64,000 nt of DNA from Rhodococcus triatomae (lineage in GTDB: Bacteria; Actinomycetota; Actinomycetes; Mycobacteriales; Mycobacteriaceae): positions 310,001 to 374,000 of the forward strand of contig NZ_CP048814.1 in NCBI RefSeq assembly GCF_014217785.1. The letters are read 5' to 3'. Positions 1 to 10,109 of this stretch are shown here, one piece after another. Every line of letters starts with the position of its first letter. Position 1 is the first letter of the stretch. The notes under the pieces were generated by a model, which was given only the letters and a program-made list of their open reading frames with translations, did not search any database and was not told the origin of the DNA. Position numbers and translations under genes: made by a program.

Positions 1-383
1 ATTGCACTGCGCTCGTCATCGGCGCACTCGGGCCGTGGGCGACTCTGCTCACTCTCAGTGTGCCGGGTACGGAGGGGGACGGCATCATCGTGATAGTTCT
101 TGCACTGATTGCGGCTGCCGCACTCCTGAGCGTCCTTGTACGAGGTTCGTCGAAGCTCGGAGAGCAGTGGGCCCCGCCAGCCATCGGCATACTGTGTATC
201 GTCATCGCGATCATCGACATCGGCAATGTTTCGAGCAGCGAGACCGAGTGGCTTGGACAATCCATCGGCGCGAGCCCCGGGTGGGGGCTCTGGCTGACAC
301 TGGTCGGCGGCGTGGTGCTCACCGTTGCCGGCGGCCTCGCGGTGAAACAACTGAAATCGGGACTGTCCCGTAGGTCTGGCTGA
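1..383 (+). CDS. Small membrane protein, 5' end outside window
   Basis: The frame is open from the window edge and ends at 383, so only the C-terminal part (about 126 residues) is seen. It holds three to four hydrophobic segments: one around GDGIIVIVLALIAAAALLSV, one at WAPPAIGILCIVIAIIDIG, and a last one at WGLWLTLVGGVVLTVAGG, followed by a short basic tail ending LSRRSG. The segment read before the first internal GTG (60) continues the same pattern (GALGPWATLLTLSV), so the gene starts upstream of the window. It looks like a small polytopic actinobacterial membrane protein of unknown function. It reads towards the tRNA-Asn gene on the other strand, with a hairpin between them. Confidence 0.6.
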   Translation, partial: CTALVIGALGPWATLLTLSVPGTEGDGIIVIVLALIAAAALLSVLVRGSSKLGEQWAPPAIGILCIVIAIIDIGNVSSSETEWLGQSIGASPGWGLWLTLVGGVVLTVAGGLAVKQLKSGLSRRSG

Positions 384-405
384 CTCAGTATGCCCCCCTG
401 CACGA

Positions 406-446
406 GAAAGGCCCCGCACCTGCTCTCGCAGGTACGGGGCCTTTCA
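406..446. terminator. Bidirectional hairpin terminator between membrane gene and tRNA-Asn
   Basis: AAAGGCCCCG and CGGGGCCTTT arms flank a short CACCTG/CAGGT inner stem and a CTCTCG loop. It lies between a rightward gene ending at 383 and the leftward tRNA-Asn, so it can stop transcription from both sides. The A and T runs at the two outer edges give a short U-tract in either direction. Confidence 0.75.
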
Positions 447-449
447 CTG

Positions 450-522
450 CTCCCCCGGCTGGACTCGAACCAGCAACCGTCCGATTAACAGTCGGAAGCT
501 CTGCCAATTGAGCTACAGGGGA
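450..522 (-). tRNA. tRNA-Asn (anticodon GTT)
   Basis: Read on the minus strand, the gene begins TCCCCTG and ends CGGGGGA plus discriminator G, giving a seven-pair acceptor stem with one T-G pair. The anticodon stem-loop is CCGAC-TGTTAAT-CGG with anticodon GTT, and the T arm contains GGTTCGAGTCC. Length is 73 nt. The CCA end is not encoded. G at the discriminator position fits tRNA-Asn. Confidence 0.95.
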
Positions 523-660
523 TTACTCACAAGCCTCGCCGTTCCCGGCGACGCCTGAGAAACTGTAGCGCATTGCCCCACCCGAGTACCAAATCGCCTG
601 TCCGTCGATCCATCAGGCAGGATGGAGACTCGGATCGTGAGCGTCGGAGGGAAAGCAGGG

Positions 661-906
661 ATGATGCGGCTGTTGATCGGTATCGCGGCAGGCTACGTGC
701 TGGGCACACGCGCCGGACGGGCACGGTACGAACAGATCAGCCGGGCCACCAAGGCCGTCGCGACCAGCCCCGTCACCCGCAAGGTGTTGCAGGCGTCACG
801 GCAGAAGCTGTCCGACACCCTCAACACCCAGCCCCGGCTGGAACCGATGAAGCCGATCGACGAGCAGACCATCCTCGTCCCTCAGGACCAGCTCAAGAAG
901 AAGTAA
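661..906 (+). CDS. Small conserved actinobacterial protein (Rv2342-like)
   Basis: An 81-residue protein with one N-terminal hydrophobic segment (MMRLLIGIAAGYVLGTRAG) followed by a basic, helical tail containing RARYEQI and ending in lysines. The GTRAGR-x-RYEQ pattern is typical of a family of small proteins that sit next to dnaG in mycobacteria and relatives, consistent with the neighbour here. The start is uncertain: ATG 661 has GGAGGG 11 nt upstream, but a GAGACT hexamer at 625-630 lies 6 nt before an in-frame GTG at 637, which could be a leaderless start giving eight more residues. Likely anchored in the membrane with the C-terminus in the cytoplasm. Function unknown. Confidence 0.7.
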   Translation: MMRLLIGIAAGYVLGTRAGRARYEQISRATKAVATSPVTRKVLQASRQKLSDTLNTQPRLEPMKPIDEQTILVPQDQLKKK

Positions 907-935
907 CCGCCCGCTCCTCGGTATCGGCGGGAGCC

Positions 936-2867
936 TCAGCCCGCCATCCCGCCGGCCTGGCTGTCCCCGACCGCCTGGTCCTTGAGGCTGCGGCGGTACT
1001 GCTCGAGCGCGGTGAGGTCACCCAGCAACAGGTAGTACCGGTCGGCGTCGTCCGCGGGCGAGATCCGCTGCAGCTTGGACTTGAGATCGGCAACCTGCTC
1101 CCCCACCCACTGCTCCTGCAGCCGGGCCATCACCCCGTTGATGTATCGCGGAACGGTGTCCTCCTCCGCGGGAAGCGCCTCCACCGCCAGCTCCGAGACC
1201 ACCGACACCGCGGTCGGGTCCTCGAGGCCACGAGTGACCACGTCGACCCACTCGGCGCCGCCGATACCCGCGCTGGTACCACCCGCCGCGCTCATCGACT
1301 CGCGGATCGCGGCGTACGTCGGGTGGGTGAACGTCTCCGCAGGCAGTGAATCGAACACGGTGCCCGCCACCCCGGGGTACTGCAGTGCCGCCTTCAGCGC
1401 GTCACGCTGCGGCCACAGAACCGGATCCGCCGGGCGAGGACGCGGCAGCCCGACCGGCAACTGCGCGGGCTCGGGGGTTTCCTCGCGGACGGCGCGGCGA
1501 CGCGGGGGCTCCGCCGAACCACGGCCGGAGGCCCGTTTGCGTGCCTCCTCGCGCACTCGCGCCCGCACGGCGGGCAGATCGTCCCAGCCGACCCACCCGG
1601 CAAGTTGCACCGCGTAGCTGTCCCGCAACGTGCGCTCCCGGATCTGCGCGACGACGGGGACGGTGCGGCGCAGCGCCTCCACCCGCCCCTCGGCGGTCTC
1701 GAGGTCGTGCTCGGCGAGGATCGACTTCACCACGAACTGGAACATCGGCGTCCGCCGCGCGACCAGATCACGCACCGCGACGTCGCCGGACTTCTGACGC
1801 AACTCGCACGGGTCCATGCCGTCCGGCGCCACCGACACGAACGACTGCCCCACCATCTTCTGATCGCCTTCGAACGCCTTCATCGCCGCGGCCTGGCCGG
1901 CCGAGTCCCCGTCGAAGGTGTAGATGATCTCGCCACGGTGGTAGCTGTCGTCCATGAGCAACCGGCGCAGCATGGCCAGGTGGTCCTCGCCGAACGCCGT
2001 CCCACAGGCCGCGACAGCCGTCGGCACCCCGGCCAGATGCATCGCCATGACGTCGGTGTAGCCCTCGACGACGACGGCCTGATGCCCCTTCGCGATGTCC
2101 CGCTTGGCCAGATCGAGCCCGAACAGCACCTGAGACTTCTTGTACAGCACGGTTTCCGGGGTGTTCACGTACTTCCCGGGCATCGTGTCGTCGTCGAAGA
2201 GCTTACGGGCACCGAACCCGATGACGTCCCCGGCGAGATTGCGGATCGGCCACAGCAGCCGCCGGTGGAAGCGGTCGATGGGGCCCCGCCTGCCCTCCTT
2301 GGACAATCCGGCGGCGATGAGCTCTTTCGCCTCGAAACCCCTGCCCTGCAGGTGTTTCGTCAGCGTGTCCCAGCCACCGGGCGCATATCCGCACCCGAAC
2401 GTCGCGGCCGCCGACTCGTCGAAGTTCCGCTCGGTGAGGTAATCCCGCGCCGCCTGCGCCTCCGGTGTCCGCAGTTGCTCCGCGTAGTACTCCTGGGCCG
2501 CGGCATTGGCGGCCACCAGCCGGGCCCGGGTGCCGCGGTCGCGCTGTACCGAGGTGCCGCCACCCTCGTACGAGATCGAGTAACCCAGTCGGTCCGCCAG
2601 CTGCTCGACGGCCTCCACGAAACTGATGTGCTCCATCTTCTGCAGGAACGAGTACACGTCCCCGCCCTCACCACACCCGAAGCAGTGGAAATGGCCGTGA
2701 TTGGGCCGTACGTGGAACGACGGGGACTTCTCGTCGTGGAACGGGCACAGCCCCATCATCGAGTCGCCACGGGGCGCCCGGAGCGAGACGTACTCGCCGA
2801 CGATGTCCTCGATCCGGGTGCGCTCACGAATCGCCGCTATGTCTCGATCGGGGATTCTGCCAGCCAC
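936..2867 (-). CDS. dnaG: DNA primase DnaG
   Basis: Synthesises RNA primers for replication with the DnaB helicase. The 643-residue product has the N-terminal CHC2 zinc ribbon (Cys41, His44, Cys62, Cys65), then the catalytic core with the TOPRIM signatures VVVEGYTDVMA, AACGTAFGEDH and YTFDGDSAGQ, and a C-terminal helicase-binding region. The start is taken at GTG 2867 (VAGRIPDRDI), matching the usual primase N-terminus. A TAGACT hexamer at 2875-2880 ends 7 nt before it, so the mRNA is probably leaderless. Length is normal for actinobacteria. It is transcribed leftward, ahead of a secreted lipase gene and dgt, the latter also being linked to dnaG in mycobacteria. Confidence 0.97.
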   Translation of the reverse strand: MAGRIPDRDIAAIRERTRIEDIVGEYVSLRAPRGDSMMGLCPFHDEKSPSFHVRPNHGHFHCFGCGEGGDVYSFLQKMEHISFVEAVEQLADRLGYSISYEGGGTSVQRDRGTRARLVAANAAAQEYYAEQLRTPEAQAARDYLTERNFDESAAATFGCGYAPGGWDTLTKHLQGRGFEAKELIAAGLSKEGRRGPIDRFHRRLLWPIRNLAGDVIGFGARKLFDDDTMPGKYVNTPETVLYKKSQVLFGLDLAKRDIAKGHQAVVVEGYTDVMAMHLAGVPTAVAACGTAFGEDHLAMLRRLLMDDSYHRGEIIYTFDGDSAGQAAAMKAFEGDQKMVGQSFVSVAPDGMDPCELRQKSGDVAVRDLVARRTPMFQFVVKSILAEHDLETAEGRVEALRRTVPVVAQIRERTLRDSYAVQLAGWVGWDDLPAVRARVREEARKRASGRGSAEPPRRRAVREETPEPAQLPVGLPRPRPADPVLWPQRDALKAALQYPGVAGTVFDSLPAETFTHPTYAAIRESMSAAGGTSAGIGGAEWVDVVTRGLEDPTAVSVVSELAVEALPAEEDTVPRYINGVMARLQEQWVGEQVADLKSKLQRISPADDADRYYLLLGDLTALEQYRRSLKDQAVGDSQAGGMAG

Positions 2868-2949
2868 GCCCGACAGTCTAGGCCCTGCCCGCAACGCCTC
2901 CGCCGATGCCGCGGGTCGGGGTCACCACGTCGTCGGCGCTGCGACACGG

Positions 2950-4188
2950 TCAACAGGTCGTCGGCGCTGCCACTCCGGCAAACCGGTCACCGAGGTACGC
3001 GAACGCGGGCGCGGCACCGGCCACCGCGGTACTGCCGTGATCGCCCCCGGGCAGGACGGCGAACTGGACCCGCGCCCCCGAGGCGCAGTAGCGGCCCACG
3101 GTGCCCTGCACGGGACCCATGCCGACCAGTTCGTCGGCGTCACCGTGCCACACGTAGAGCGGGGCGCGGGGCACCTGCGGCGCGTGCGCGAGGCTGTTCT
3201 CGTCCATCACCGTGCGGACCGAGGAATCGTCGAGCACCCCGGGCCGGGTGGTGAGCTCGTCGATGCTGCGGCCGGCGCCGGCGGCCAGGATGCCGTCCGT
3301 GCACAGGTTGCTCATCCGGTCCCGCAACGCGTGCCCCTCGTCGTTGAGGACGTCGCCGAGCGGCGCTCGCGTCGGGTACTCGCGTTCGAGTCCGATCGCG
3401 GCCGCGAATCCGAGTCCGAAGGCCGAACTCGCCCCGCCGCCGAGCCGGCCCGCGATCTCCCCCAGATCCACCGGGGTACCGCCGATCGCCGCACCGACCA
3501 GGTCGATCTCCGGCGCATGGGTGGGCGCCAGGGCAGCCGCCCAGCCCGTGGCCATGCCGCCACCGGAGTACCCCGCCAGGCCGACCGGACTACGCCCGAG
3601 GCCCGCCTCCGGCAGGCGCTGCGCGGCGCGGACACCGTCGAGGACGAGCCGGCCGCCGAGCTGTGCCGCACCGTAGGCGCTGGTCGGTCCGAGATGATCG
3701 GGCACCGCCACCGCCCAGCCTCGCTGGAGCAGCAGATTCAACGCCGGCGCCTCCTGCAGGCCCCCGTCGAACAGCTGCCGCGACGGCGCACACTGGAGAC
3801 CGAGTGAATTGATGAACGGCTGGTAGGACACCAGTGGGCGATCGGCGGGCGTCCCCCACGGAATCAGCACCGTGGTCACCCCGGCGATCGGCGCGCCCGC
3901 GGAGTTCGTCGACCGGAACAGGATCTGCCAGGCATCCACCCCCGGATAGGCCGGGGCCGGCACGGTGCGGGCCCGCAGCACGTCCCCGTCCGCTCGGGCG
4001 CCGAGGTCAGCCGGCGGTGCGTAGAAGGCGTCGGGGTCCTGGGCGGGAAACACCGGCGCCGCCCCCACTGCCGGGGGCACCACCAGGGCGGCGGCGATCA
4101 TCGCGAGTGCCGCCACGATCACCCCGCCCAGACGGGCGACGCGGCGCATCAGCGGGCGGGCAGGGTACAGTGTGGCGTCCGAGATCAT
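2950..4188 (-). CDS. Secreted lipase/esterase (secretory lipase, LIP family)
   Basis: A 412-residue exported alpha/beta hydrolase. The N-terminus has a basic stretch and a long hydrophobic segment (residues about 14-43, ending AVGAAP), a signal peptide. The nucleophile elbow is GYSGGG with Ser208. The C-terminal HGDADELV supplies an Asp and GGDHGS a His of the triad. Internal cysteines (LQCAPS, LCTDG, YCASG) may form disulfides outside the cell. The overall plan, with the YQPFINSL and GWAVAVPDHLG blocks, is that of fungal/actinobacterial secretory lipases that hydrolyse acylglycerols. ATG 4188 is used because GGGAG precedes it; ATG 4149 is an alternative. It sits between dnaG and dgt but probably has its own role. 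Confidence 0.85.
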   Translation of the reverse strand: MISDATLYPARPLMRRVARLGGVIVAALAMIAAALVVPPAVGAAPVFPAQDPDAFYAPPADLGARADGDVLRARTVPAPAYPGVDAWQILFRSTNSAGAPIAGVTTVLIPWGTPADRPLVSYQPFINSLGLQCAPSRQLFDGGLQEAPALNLLLQRGWAVAVPDHLGPTSAYGAAQLGGRLVLDGVRAAQRLPEAGLGRSPVGLAGYSGGGMATGWAAALAPTHAPEIDLVGAAIGGTPVDLGEIAGRLGGGASSAFGLGFAAAIGLEREYPTRAPLGDVLNDEGHALRDRMSNLCTDGILAAGAGRSIDELTTRPGVLDDSSVRTVMDENSLAHAPQVPRAPLYVWHGDADELVGMGPVQGTVGRYCASGARVQFAVLPGGDHGSTAVAGAAPAFAYLGDRFAGVAAPTTC

Positions 4189-4293
4189 CGGCTCCGTCTC
4201 CCTCGAGGTGTGACCGGTCTCTCAGCATTCGTAACAGGTCGGCCGGCGGACTGCAGCGAATTCTCTCCCGCCCGCCGGCGCTCTCCACCGAGC

Positions 4294-5571
4294 TCAGCCC
4301 CAGCTCGCCTGAGCACCCAGACTGGCCTTGTCCACGCGCTCGAGCCGACTCTCGGTGTACGACGCGATCTGGTCGACGATCACCCGCACCCGGGCCGGGT
4401 CGTCCTCGGCACGCTCCCACGCCGGGAGGAACAACGGATCGAGGCCGGCGGGGGCCGTGGCGATCAGCCACTCCGACACCCGGTGGATCCGCTCCCGTTG
4501 GCGGCCCTGCCGTGCCTTGTGGCCGGTGTCGGACATCACGTAGTGCAGGGCCACCGTCTTGAGCAGTGCCACCTCGGAGGCGACGACGGGCGGGATCTGC
4601 AGATCCGCGTCGTATCGGGACACGGCCCGATCGCCGTAGACGTTCTTCGTCCCGCTCACGGCCGCGGTGGCGAACCTGCCGACCAACTCACTGGTGAGCG
4701 CCTTGAGGGACACTGCACTGGCCAGCGTGCCGTCGTAGCGGCCGACACCGACGACGACCGGAAGCGTGGACAGTCGCTGCGCCGCTTCCACCAGTTCCTC
4801 GACGTCGAGGCCGGAGAACTCCGACACACCGAGCGTGGCGAGGTCGCGCTGCTCGTCCGGGTCGGCGAGGGCGCGCAGGTCGATCCGGCCGGCGATCACC
4901 CCGTCCTCGACGTCGTGGACCGAGTAGGCGACGTCGTCGGACCAGTCCATCACCTGCGCCTCGAGGCTGCGCCGACGCTCCGGCGCACCCTGCCGGATCC
5001 AGGCGAGGACGTCCGCGTCGTCGTCGTAGGCCCCGAACTTCGCGCCCGGTTCCGGACGCAGCCACGGGTACTTGATCGCGGCGTCGAGTGCCGCGCGGGT
5101 GAGATTCAGCCCGGCGCTGTGGCCGTCGGCATCGAGCACCTTCGGCTCGAGGCTCGTGAGGATGCGCAGATTCTGCGCGTTGCCCTCGAAGCCACCGCAG
5201 GACACCGCCACCTCGTCGAGTGCCCGTTCGCCGTTGTGCCCGTACGGCGGGTGTCCGATGTCGTGGGCCAGTCCGGCCAGGTCGACGAGGTCGGGATCGC
5301 AGCCGAGGCCGTCGGCGATCCCTCGGCCGATCTGCGCCACCTCGATCGAATGTGTCAACCGGGTGCGCGGGGTGTCCCCGTCCCGAGGGCCCACCACCTG
5401 GGTCTTGTCGGCCAGTCGCCGCAAGGCGGCCGAATGTTGCACTCGGGCCCGGTCCCGCGAGAAGTCCGTCCGTCGCCCCCCGCCTCCGTTCTCGGTGCCG
5501 GGCAGACCGGCCTGCTTGGGCCCCTCGACGACCCGGCGTTCGTGATCGTGGTCGGTGTAGCCAGCGCTCAT
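4294..5571 (-). CDS. dgt: Deoxyguanosinetriphosphate triphosphohydrolase
   Basis: An HD-superfamily dNTPase that hydrolyses dGTP to deoxyguanosine and triphosphate. The 425-residue protein carries the metal-binding H...HD...D set: His74 in [10 protein letters not shown], His103-Asp104 in [15 protein letters not shown], and a late Asp in [11 protein letters not shown]. The N-terminal [23 protein letters not shown] block is the usual dGTPase signature. The start ATG 5571 gives a normal family N-terminus. It lies 54 nt downstream of the YdcF-like gene on the same strand and may be co-transcribed with it. In mycobacteria the same gene lies next to dnaG. Confidence 0.95.
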   Translation of the reverse strand: MSAGYTDHDHERRVVEGPKQAGLPGTENGGGGRRTDFSRDRARVQHSAALRRLADKTQVVGPRDGDTPRTRLTHSIEVAQIGRGIADGLGCDPDLVDLAGLAHDIGHPPYGHNGERALDEVAVSCGGFEGNAQNLRILTSLEPKVLDADGHSAGLNLTRAALDAAIKYPWLRPEPGAKFGAYDDDADVLAWIRQGAPERRRSLEAQVMDWSDDVAYSVHDVEDGVIAGRIDLRALADPDEQRDLATLGVSEFSGLDVEELVEAAQRLSTLPVVVGVGRYDGTLASAVSLKALTSELVGRFATAAVSGTKNVYGDRAVSRYDADLQIPPVVASEVALLKTVALHYVMSDTGHKARQGRQRERIHRVSEWLIATAPAGLDPLFLPAWERAEDDPARVRVIVDQIASYTESRLERVDKASLGAQASWG

Positions 5572-5624
5572 GTCCCCGTGTCCTGTCCTCGGCCCGGCGG
5601 TGCGGGCCCTGTTTGTGGCGTCCC

Positions 5625-6308
5625 CTATTGCCCGGCCGTGTAGGGAAAGTCTGCGGAGAAGTGTGTCAGCTGGTACCAGAGCAGGGCACCGGTCTCCCGG
5701 GCGATGCCGTGGAACTGGGATTCCCGGGTGAAGACCGCCGGCCCCTGCCGGGTGGGCGACGTCCACGCGGACAAGCCCGCGTCGCGGGCCATCGTCCGGG
5801 TCCGCAACGAATGCCAGGGGTCCGACACCAGCACTGCCGAATCGATTCCGAGCCCGCGCATCTCGTCGCTCACGGCCTCGACGCTGCGCAGCGTGTCGGA
5901 ACCCTCCTCGACCGCGACGACGGCGTCGGACGGCACGCCGAGGGATTCCAGGTAGTTCTTCCCCGACGCGGCCTCGGTGTAGAGGTCGCCCTCCTGCTTG
6001 CCACCGACGGTGATGATCCGAGGTGCCACCCCCGCGTCGTACAGCTTGTTGGCCTGTTCCAGCCTCGCCTCGAACACCGACGACGGCACCCCCGAGTACT
6101 GCGCGGCCCCGAGGACCACGATGGCGTCCGCGGGTGTCCGGTCGTCGATCCGCGCGACCTGCCACACCCGCACCGCGGTACCCCCGACCAAGGCGACCGC
6201 CACCAGCACCGCGCCCACCACCAACCGCCGCGTCCACCGGGCGACCGCGGCGAGGAAGCCCGGGCGCACCGGACGTGGGGTGCCCCGGCGCCGGTCTGCG
6301 ATATTCAC
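5625..6308 (-). CDS. YdcF/SanA-like DUF218 membrane protein
   Basis: A 227-residue protein with one N-terminal membrane segment (residues about 30-50, [18 protein letters not shown]) and an extracytoplasmic DUF218 domain. Family blocks are [35 protein letters not shown] and [12 protein letters not shown]. Relatives (SanA, YdcF) are implicated in envelope barrier function and vancomycin sensitivity, but no reaction is established. The start is GTG 6308; a CAGAAT hexamer 6 nt upstream suggests a leaderless transcript. It is divergent from the TPM-domain gene and upstream of dgt on the same strand. Confidence 0.85.
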   Translation of the reverse strand: MNIADRRRGTPRPVRPGFLAAVARWTRRLVVGAVLVAVALVGGTAVRVWQVARIDDRTPADAIVVLGAAQYSGVPSSVFEARLEQANKLYDAGVAPRIITVGGKQEGDLYTEAASGKNYLESLGVPSDAVVAVEEGSDTLRSVEAVSDEMRGLGIDSAVLVSDPWHSLRTRTMARDAGLSAWTSPTRQGPAVFTRESQFHGIARETGALLWYQLTHFSADFPYTAGQ

Positions 6309-6377
6309 TCCCCGATTCTGCCAGCTCCGGAAAGTGGCGACCGATGCCGACCCGCCGGACCCGATAGATTTGGCAGC

Positions 6378-8399
6378 ATGCCTTTCGTCACGCGTCTCGC
6401 ACGCTCCGCCGCCCTGCTCGTCGTGGGGGCAGTACTCACACTGTCCGCGTTCCTGCTGGCCCCGATCGCCTCGGCCGAGACACCGATGCGCCTGCCCGGT
6501 CAGATCACCGACCCGGCGGGAGCGCTCGACAGCGCCGAGCTCGCCCAGGTGCAGGAGTCGATCGACCAGCTGTACGACAACGAGCGGGTCCGGCTGTGGG
6601 TGGTGTTCGTGCCCGACTTCGCCGGGCAGGTGGGCACGCAGTGGGCGGATCGCACCCTGCAGATGTCGGGTCTCGGCGACCGCGACGCGCTGCTGGCGGT
6701 CGCGACAGTGGCCCGCGAGTACGCGCTCCTTCCTCCGAACCTGTCGGAGGTGACGACCGGCGAAGCCGAGTCCATCCGCGTCGATGCCGTGGAACCTGCT
6801 CTGCGTGAAGAGGACTGGGCGGGCTCGGCCATCGCCGCAGCGGTCGGCATCGAGGAGGCGATGAGCTCGTCCGGCGGCATGTCCGTGCAGACGCTGCTCA
6901 TCGGCGGTGGCGTCGTCGTGGTCGGCGCCGGCGGCGCGGTCGTGTACTCGCGACGACGCAAGGCCAAGTCGATCGAGGCCCAGGCGGAGACGGCCCGCGA
7001 GATCGATCCGAAGGACACCTCGGCCCTGGCGATGCTGCCGCTGCCGACACTGGACGAGCGAGCGAAGGAAGTCCTCGTCGAGGTGGACGATGCGATCCGC
7101 GCCAGCACGGAGGAACTCGATCTCGCTCGCGGCGAGTTCGGAGACGACGCCACCACCCCCTTCGTCACCGCCGTCGAGCAGGCCCGCGAGACCCTGGGGC
7201 GGGCCTTCCAGATCCGTCAGCGCCTCGACGACGCGATCCCGGAATCCCCGGACGAGCGTCGCCGCATGCTCATCGAGATCATCTCCTCGTGCGGCCGAGC
7301 CGATCAGGAGTTGGACGCCAAGGTCGCGGAGTTCGATGCGATGCGCGGGCTCCTCATCAACGGCGAGGCGCGGCTCGACGCCCTGACCCAGGACGTGGTG
7401 GCCGTGTCCGTCCGGCTCCCCGAATCCGAGCAGGTCCTCGAACGCCTGAAGAACGAGTTCCCACCCGCCACGATCGCGCCGGTGGCAGCCAACCTAGACC
7501 TGGCGCGCGAGGACATCGCCTTCGCGGAACAGTCCATCGAGCAGGGCCGGGCGGCGATCGCGCTGCCCGTCGGCAAGCAGGGACCGGCCGTCACCGCCAT
7601 TCGTACCGCGGAGAGCGCGCTCGGGCAGGCCCGCAAGCTCCTCGACGGCCTCGACCACGCCGCATCGGACATCAGGAGCGCCATCGACGCGCTCCCGGCC
7701 GCGATGGAGGACGTCGCCCAGGGCATCGCCGAAGCAGGCAAGCTGGCCGAACAGGGAGGCGCCGAACTCGCCCGCGCCCGGGCCGCCGCCGAGGCCGCGC
7801 TCACCGCGGCACGCACGGCCAAGGACACGGACCCGCTGGGCAGCTTCACCCAGATCGTCACTGCCGATGCCGAACTCGATGCCGTGATCGCCGAAATCCA
7901 TCAGTCCCAGGCCGAGGCCGAGCGCACCCGCCAACGGCTCGAGCGTGACGTCACCGCGGCCCGCTCACACGTCACCGCGGCTGCCGACTTCATCTCCACC
8001 CGGCGCGGCGTCGTCGGCGCCGAGGCACGGACGCGTCTGACCGAGGCGCAACGTCATCTCGCCGCCGTCGAGCAGGTACGCGAGGCCGATCCGGCCCGTG
8101 CGATCCAGCACGCGAAGGCCGCCTCGGACCTGGCCGGGCAGGCGCTGCGACTGGCGCAGTCCGATGTCAATCGTTGGGATCAGAACAACCGTCCCCGCTC
8201 CGGTGGCGGTGGCGGCAACGTCGCCGGCGCCGTGATCGGCGGCATCCTCATCGACAGCCTGCTCCGCGGTTCCCGAGGCGGTGGCGGCCTCGGGGGCGGC
8301 GGGTTCGGTGGCGGATTCGGTGGCGGAGGCTCCCGCGGTGGCGGATTCGGCGGTGGCGGATTCGGCGGTGGCCGGGCCGGCGGCGGCGGGCGCTTCTGA
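6378..8399 (+). CDS. TPM-domain membrane protein with glycine-rich tail
   Basis: A 673-residue exported protein. A signal peptide (residues 1-33, ending ASA) precedes a TPM (TPM_phosphatase) domain at about 37-155, then one membrane segment ([20 protein letters not shown]) followed by a basic RRRK stop. A long helical, coiled-coil-prone region spans about 200-600 and the protein ends in a Gly-rich tail (residues about 613-673) made of GGGFGG-type repeats. The TPM domain thus faces outward and the coiled coil and Gly tail lie in the cytoplasm. TPM proteins have been linked to membrane protein repair and phosphatase-like folds. A TAGATT hexamer at 6365-6370 ends 7 nt before ATG 6378, so the mRNA is probably leaderless. 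Function not known. Confidence 0.85.
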   Translation: MPFVTRLARSAALLVVGAVLTLSAFLLAPIASAETPMRLPGQITDPAGALDSAELAQVQESIDQLYDNERVRLWVVFVPDFAGQVGTQWADRTLQMSGLGDRDALLAVATVAREYALLPPNLSEVTTGEAESIRVDAVEPALREEDWAGSAIAAAVGIEEAMSSSGGMSVQTLLIGGGVVVVGAGGAVVYSRRRKAKSIEAQAETAREIDPKDTSALAMLPLPTLDERAKEVLVEVDDAIRASTEELDLARGEFGDDATTPFVTAVEQARETLGRAFQIRQRLDDAIPESPDERRRMLIEIISSCGRADQELDAKVAEFDAMRGLLINGEARLDALTQDVVAVSVRLPESEQVLERLKNEFPPATIAPVAANLDLAREDIAFAEQSIEQGRAAIALPVGKQGPAVTAIRTAESALGQARKLLDGLDHAASDIRSAIDALPAAMEDVAQGIAEAGKLAEQGGAELARARAAAEAALTAARTAKDTDPLGSFTQIVTADAELDAVIAEIHQSQAEAERTRQRLERDVTAARSHVTAAADFISTRRGVVGAEARTRLTEAQRHLAAVEQVREADPARAIQHAKAASDLAGQALRLAQSDVNRWDQNNRPRSGGGGGNVAGAVIGGILIDSLLRGSRGGGGLGGGGFGGGFGGGGSRGGGFGGGGFGGGRAGGGGRF

Positions 8400-8423
8400 C
8401 CGCACCACCCACCCGGGCCGGAG

Positions 8424-8474
8424 GGCACAATGTCACACCGGTTCGATCTGAGCGAACCGGTGTGACATTGTGCC
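8424..8474. terminator. Perfect 22-bp inverted repeat between convergent genes
   Basis: Arms 8424-8445 and 8453-8474 are exact reverse complements over 22 bp, with a 7-nt ATCTGAG loop. It lies 25 nt after the TPM gene and 56 nt after the glyS stop on the opposite strand, so it probably ends transcription in both directions. There is no U-tract, which is common in actinobacterial terminators. Confidence 0.7.
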
Positions 8475-8529
8475 GAAAGGGGATGAGCCGCAGGCGGTCC
8501 CACCCGTTCGAGCGGGACCGCTGCGAGCG

Positions 8530-9915
8530 TCAGGAACCGAGCAGTCGCTGCGCGAGGTAGCCCTCGACCTGATCCAGTGCGACCCGCTCCTGCGACATCG
8601 TATCGCGCTCGCGGACGGTGACCGCCTGGTCCTCGAGCGTGTCGAAGTCGACGGTGATGCAGAACGGCGTGCCGATCTCGTCCTGGCGACGGTAGCGGCG
8701 GCCGATGGCGCCCGCGTCGTCGAACTCGATGTTCCAGTTCTGGCGCAGCGTCGCCGCGAGATCCTTGGCCTTCGGGCTGAGGTCGGCGTTGCGGGACAGC
8801 GGGAGAACAGCGGCCTTGACGGGGGCGAGACGACGATCCAGACGCAACACCGTGCGCTTGTCCACCCCGCCCTTGGCGTTCGGGGCCTCGTCCTCGGCGT
8901 ACGCGTCGACGAGGAACGCCATGAGCGAGCGGGTCAGTCCCGCCGCGGGCTCGATGACGTACGGCGTGTACCGCTCACCGGACGTCTGGTCGAAGTAGTT
9001 GAGCTCGGTGCCCGAGTGCTTCGAGTGCGTCGAGAGGTCGAAGTCCGTGCGGTTGGCGACGCCCTCGAGCTCACCCCACTCGCTGCCCTGGAAGTGGAAG
9101 CGGTACTCGATGTCCACCGTCCGCTTCGAGTAGTGCGAGAGCTTGTCCTTCGGGTGCTCGAACAGACGCAGGTTGTCCTTGTTGATACCGAGGCCGGTGT
9201 ACCAGTCCATCCGGTAGTCGATCCAGTACTGGTGCCACTCCTCGTCCTCGCCCGGCTTGACGAAGAACTCCAGCTCCATCTGCTCGAATTCCCTGGTGCG
9301 GAAGATGAAGTTGCCCGGCGTGATCTCGTTGCGGAAGCTCTTGCCGATCTGGCCGATGCCGAACGGCGGCTTCTTCCGCGACGTGGTGAGCACGTTGGCG
9401 AAGTTGACGAAGATGCCCTGCGCGGTCTCCGGACGCAGGTAGTGCAGCCCCTCCTCGTTGTCGACCGGCCCGAGGAAGGTCTTCAGCAGCCCCGAGAACG
9501 CCCGGGGCTCGGTCCACTGGCCGGGCTCACCGGTGTCGGGGTCGCGGATATCGGCCAGACCGTTCTCCGGGGGACGGCCGTGCTTCTCCTCGTAGGCCTC
9601 GAGCAGGTGGTCGGCGCGGTACCTCTTGTGGGTGATCAGCGACTCGACGAGCGGATCGGTGAACGTCTCCACATGGCCGGACGCCTCCCACACCTCGCGG
9701 GGCAGGATGACGGACGAGTCGAGACCGACGACGTCCTCGCGGCTGGTGACCATGTTCCGCCACCACTGCTTCTTGATGTTCTCCTTGAGCTCGACACCCA
9801 ACGGGCCGTAGTCCCACGCGGACTTCGTACCTCCGTAGATCTCGCCACACGGAAAGACCAGGCCACGGCGCTTGGCGAGATTGACGACGGAATCGATCTT
9901 GGACTTGGGTGCCAC
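8530..9915 (-). CDS. glyS: Glycyl-tRNA synthetase (class II, dimeric type)
   Basis: Charges tRNA-Gly. The 461-residue protein begins [18 protein letters not shown] and contains [34 protein letters not shown] (class II motif 2 region), [10 protein letters not shown] and the [10 protein letters not shown] motif 3. It is the single-chain alpha-2 type used by actinobacteria, archaea and eukaryotes, not the alpha-2/beta-2 type. GTG 9915 is chosen, with GGAGAG upstream; the open frame extends further but without similarity. It is divergent from the smtB-zur pair, as in mycobacteria. I see no T-box in the short 5' region. Confidence 0.96.
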   Translation of the reverse strand: MAPKSKIDSVVNLAKRRGLVFPCGEIYGGTKSAWDYGPLGVELKENIKKQWWRNMVTSREDVVGLDSSVILPREVWEASGHVETFTDPLVESLITHKRYRADHLLEAYEEKHGRPPENGLADIRDPDTGEPGQWTEPRAFSGLLKTFLGPVDNEEGLHYLRPETAQGIFVNFANVLTTSRKKPPFGIGQIGKSFRNEITPGNFIFRTREFEQMELEFFVKPGEDEEWHQYWIDYRMDWYTGLGINKDNLRLFEHPKDKLSHYSKRTVDIEYRFHFQGSEWGELEGVANRTDFDLSTHSKHSGTELNYFDQTSGERYTPYVIEPAAGLTRSLMAFLVDAYAEDEAPNAKGGVDKRTVLRLDRRLAPVKAAVLPLSRNADLSPKAKDLAATLRQNWNIEFDDAGAIGRRYRRQDEIGTPFCITVDFDTLEDQAVTVRERDTMSQERVALDQVEGYLAQRLLGS

Positions 9916-10010
9916 TCGGTGCTCTCCATCTGGGTAATAGATGCACGGTTCACGTGCGCGTTTCGCCGTCCAGACTATCGGTTGCGGTCCGGCGCACCCA
10001 CCCACCCCGG

Positions 10011-10048
10011 TTGACATGCGCATTCACGCATATCAAAATGGAATTGAT
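10011..10048 (+). promoter_or_regulatory. smtB-zur promoter with two inverted repeats
   Basis: TTGACA (10011-10016) and CAAAAT (10034-10039) are spaced by 17 nt. Two dyads overlap them: ATGCG-N6-CGCAT at 10016-10031 in the spacer and ATCAA-N7-TTGAT at 10032-10048 over the -10. The second resembles operators of SmtB/ArsR repressors. The smtB-zur pair is autoregulated in M. tuberculosis, and this arrangement fits the same control. Confidence 0.6.
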
Positions 10049-10109
10049 TTGCAATAAGCTGGTCCGCGGAGCCCGACGGGCCCCTCCGATCCGACCCCGA
10101 GGAGTCACC

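Noticed and set aside
9916-9990. T-box or riboswitch before glyS
   Set aside because: The 5' region is short and lacks the conserved T-box sequence; GTG 9915 has its own ribosome site.
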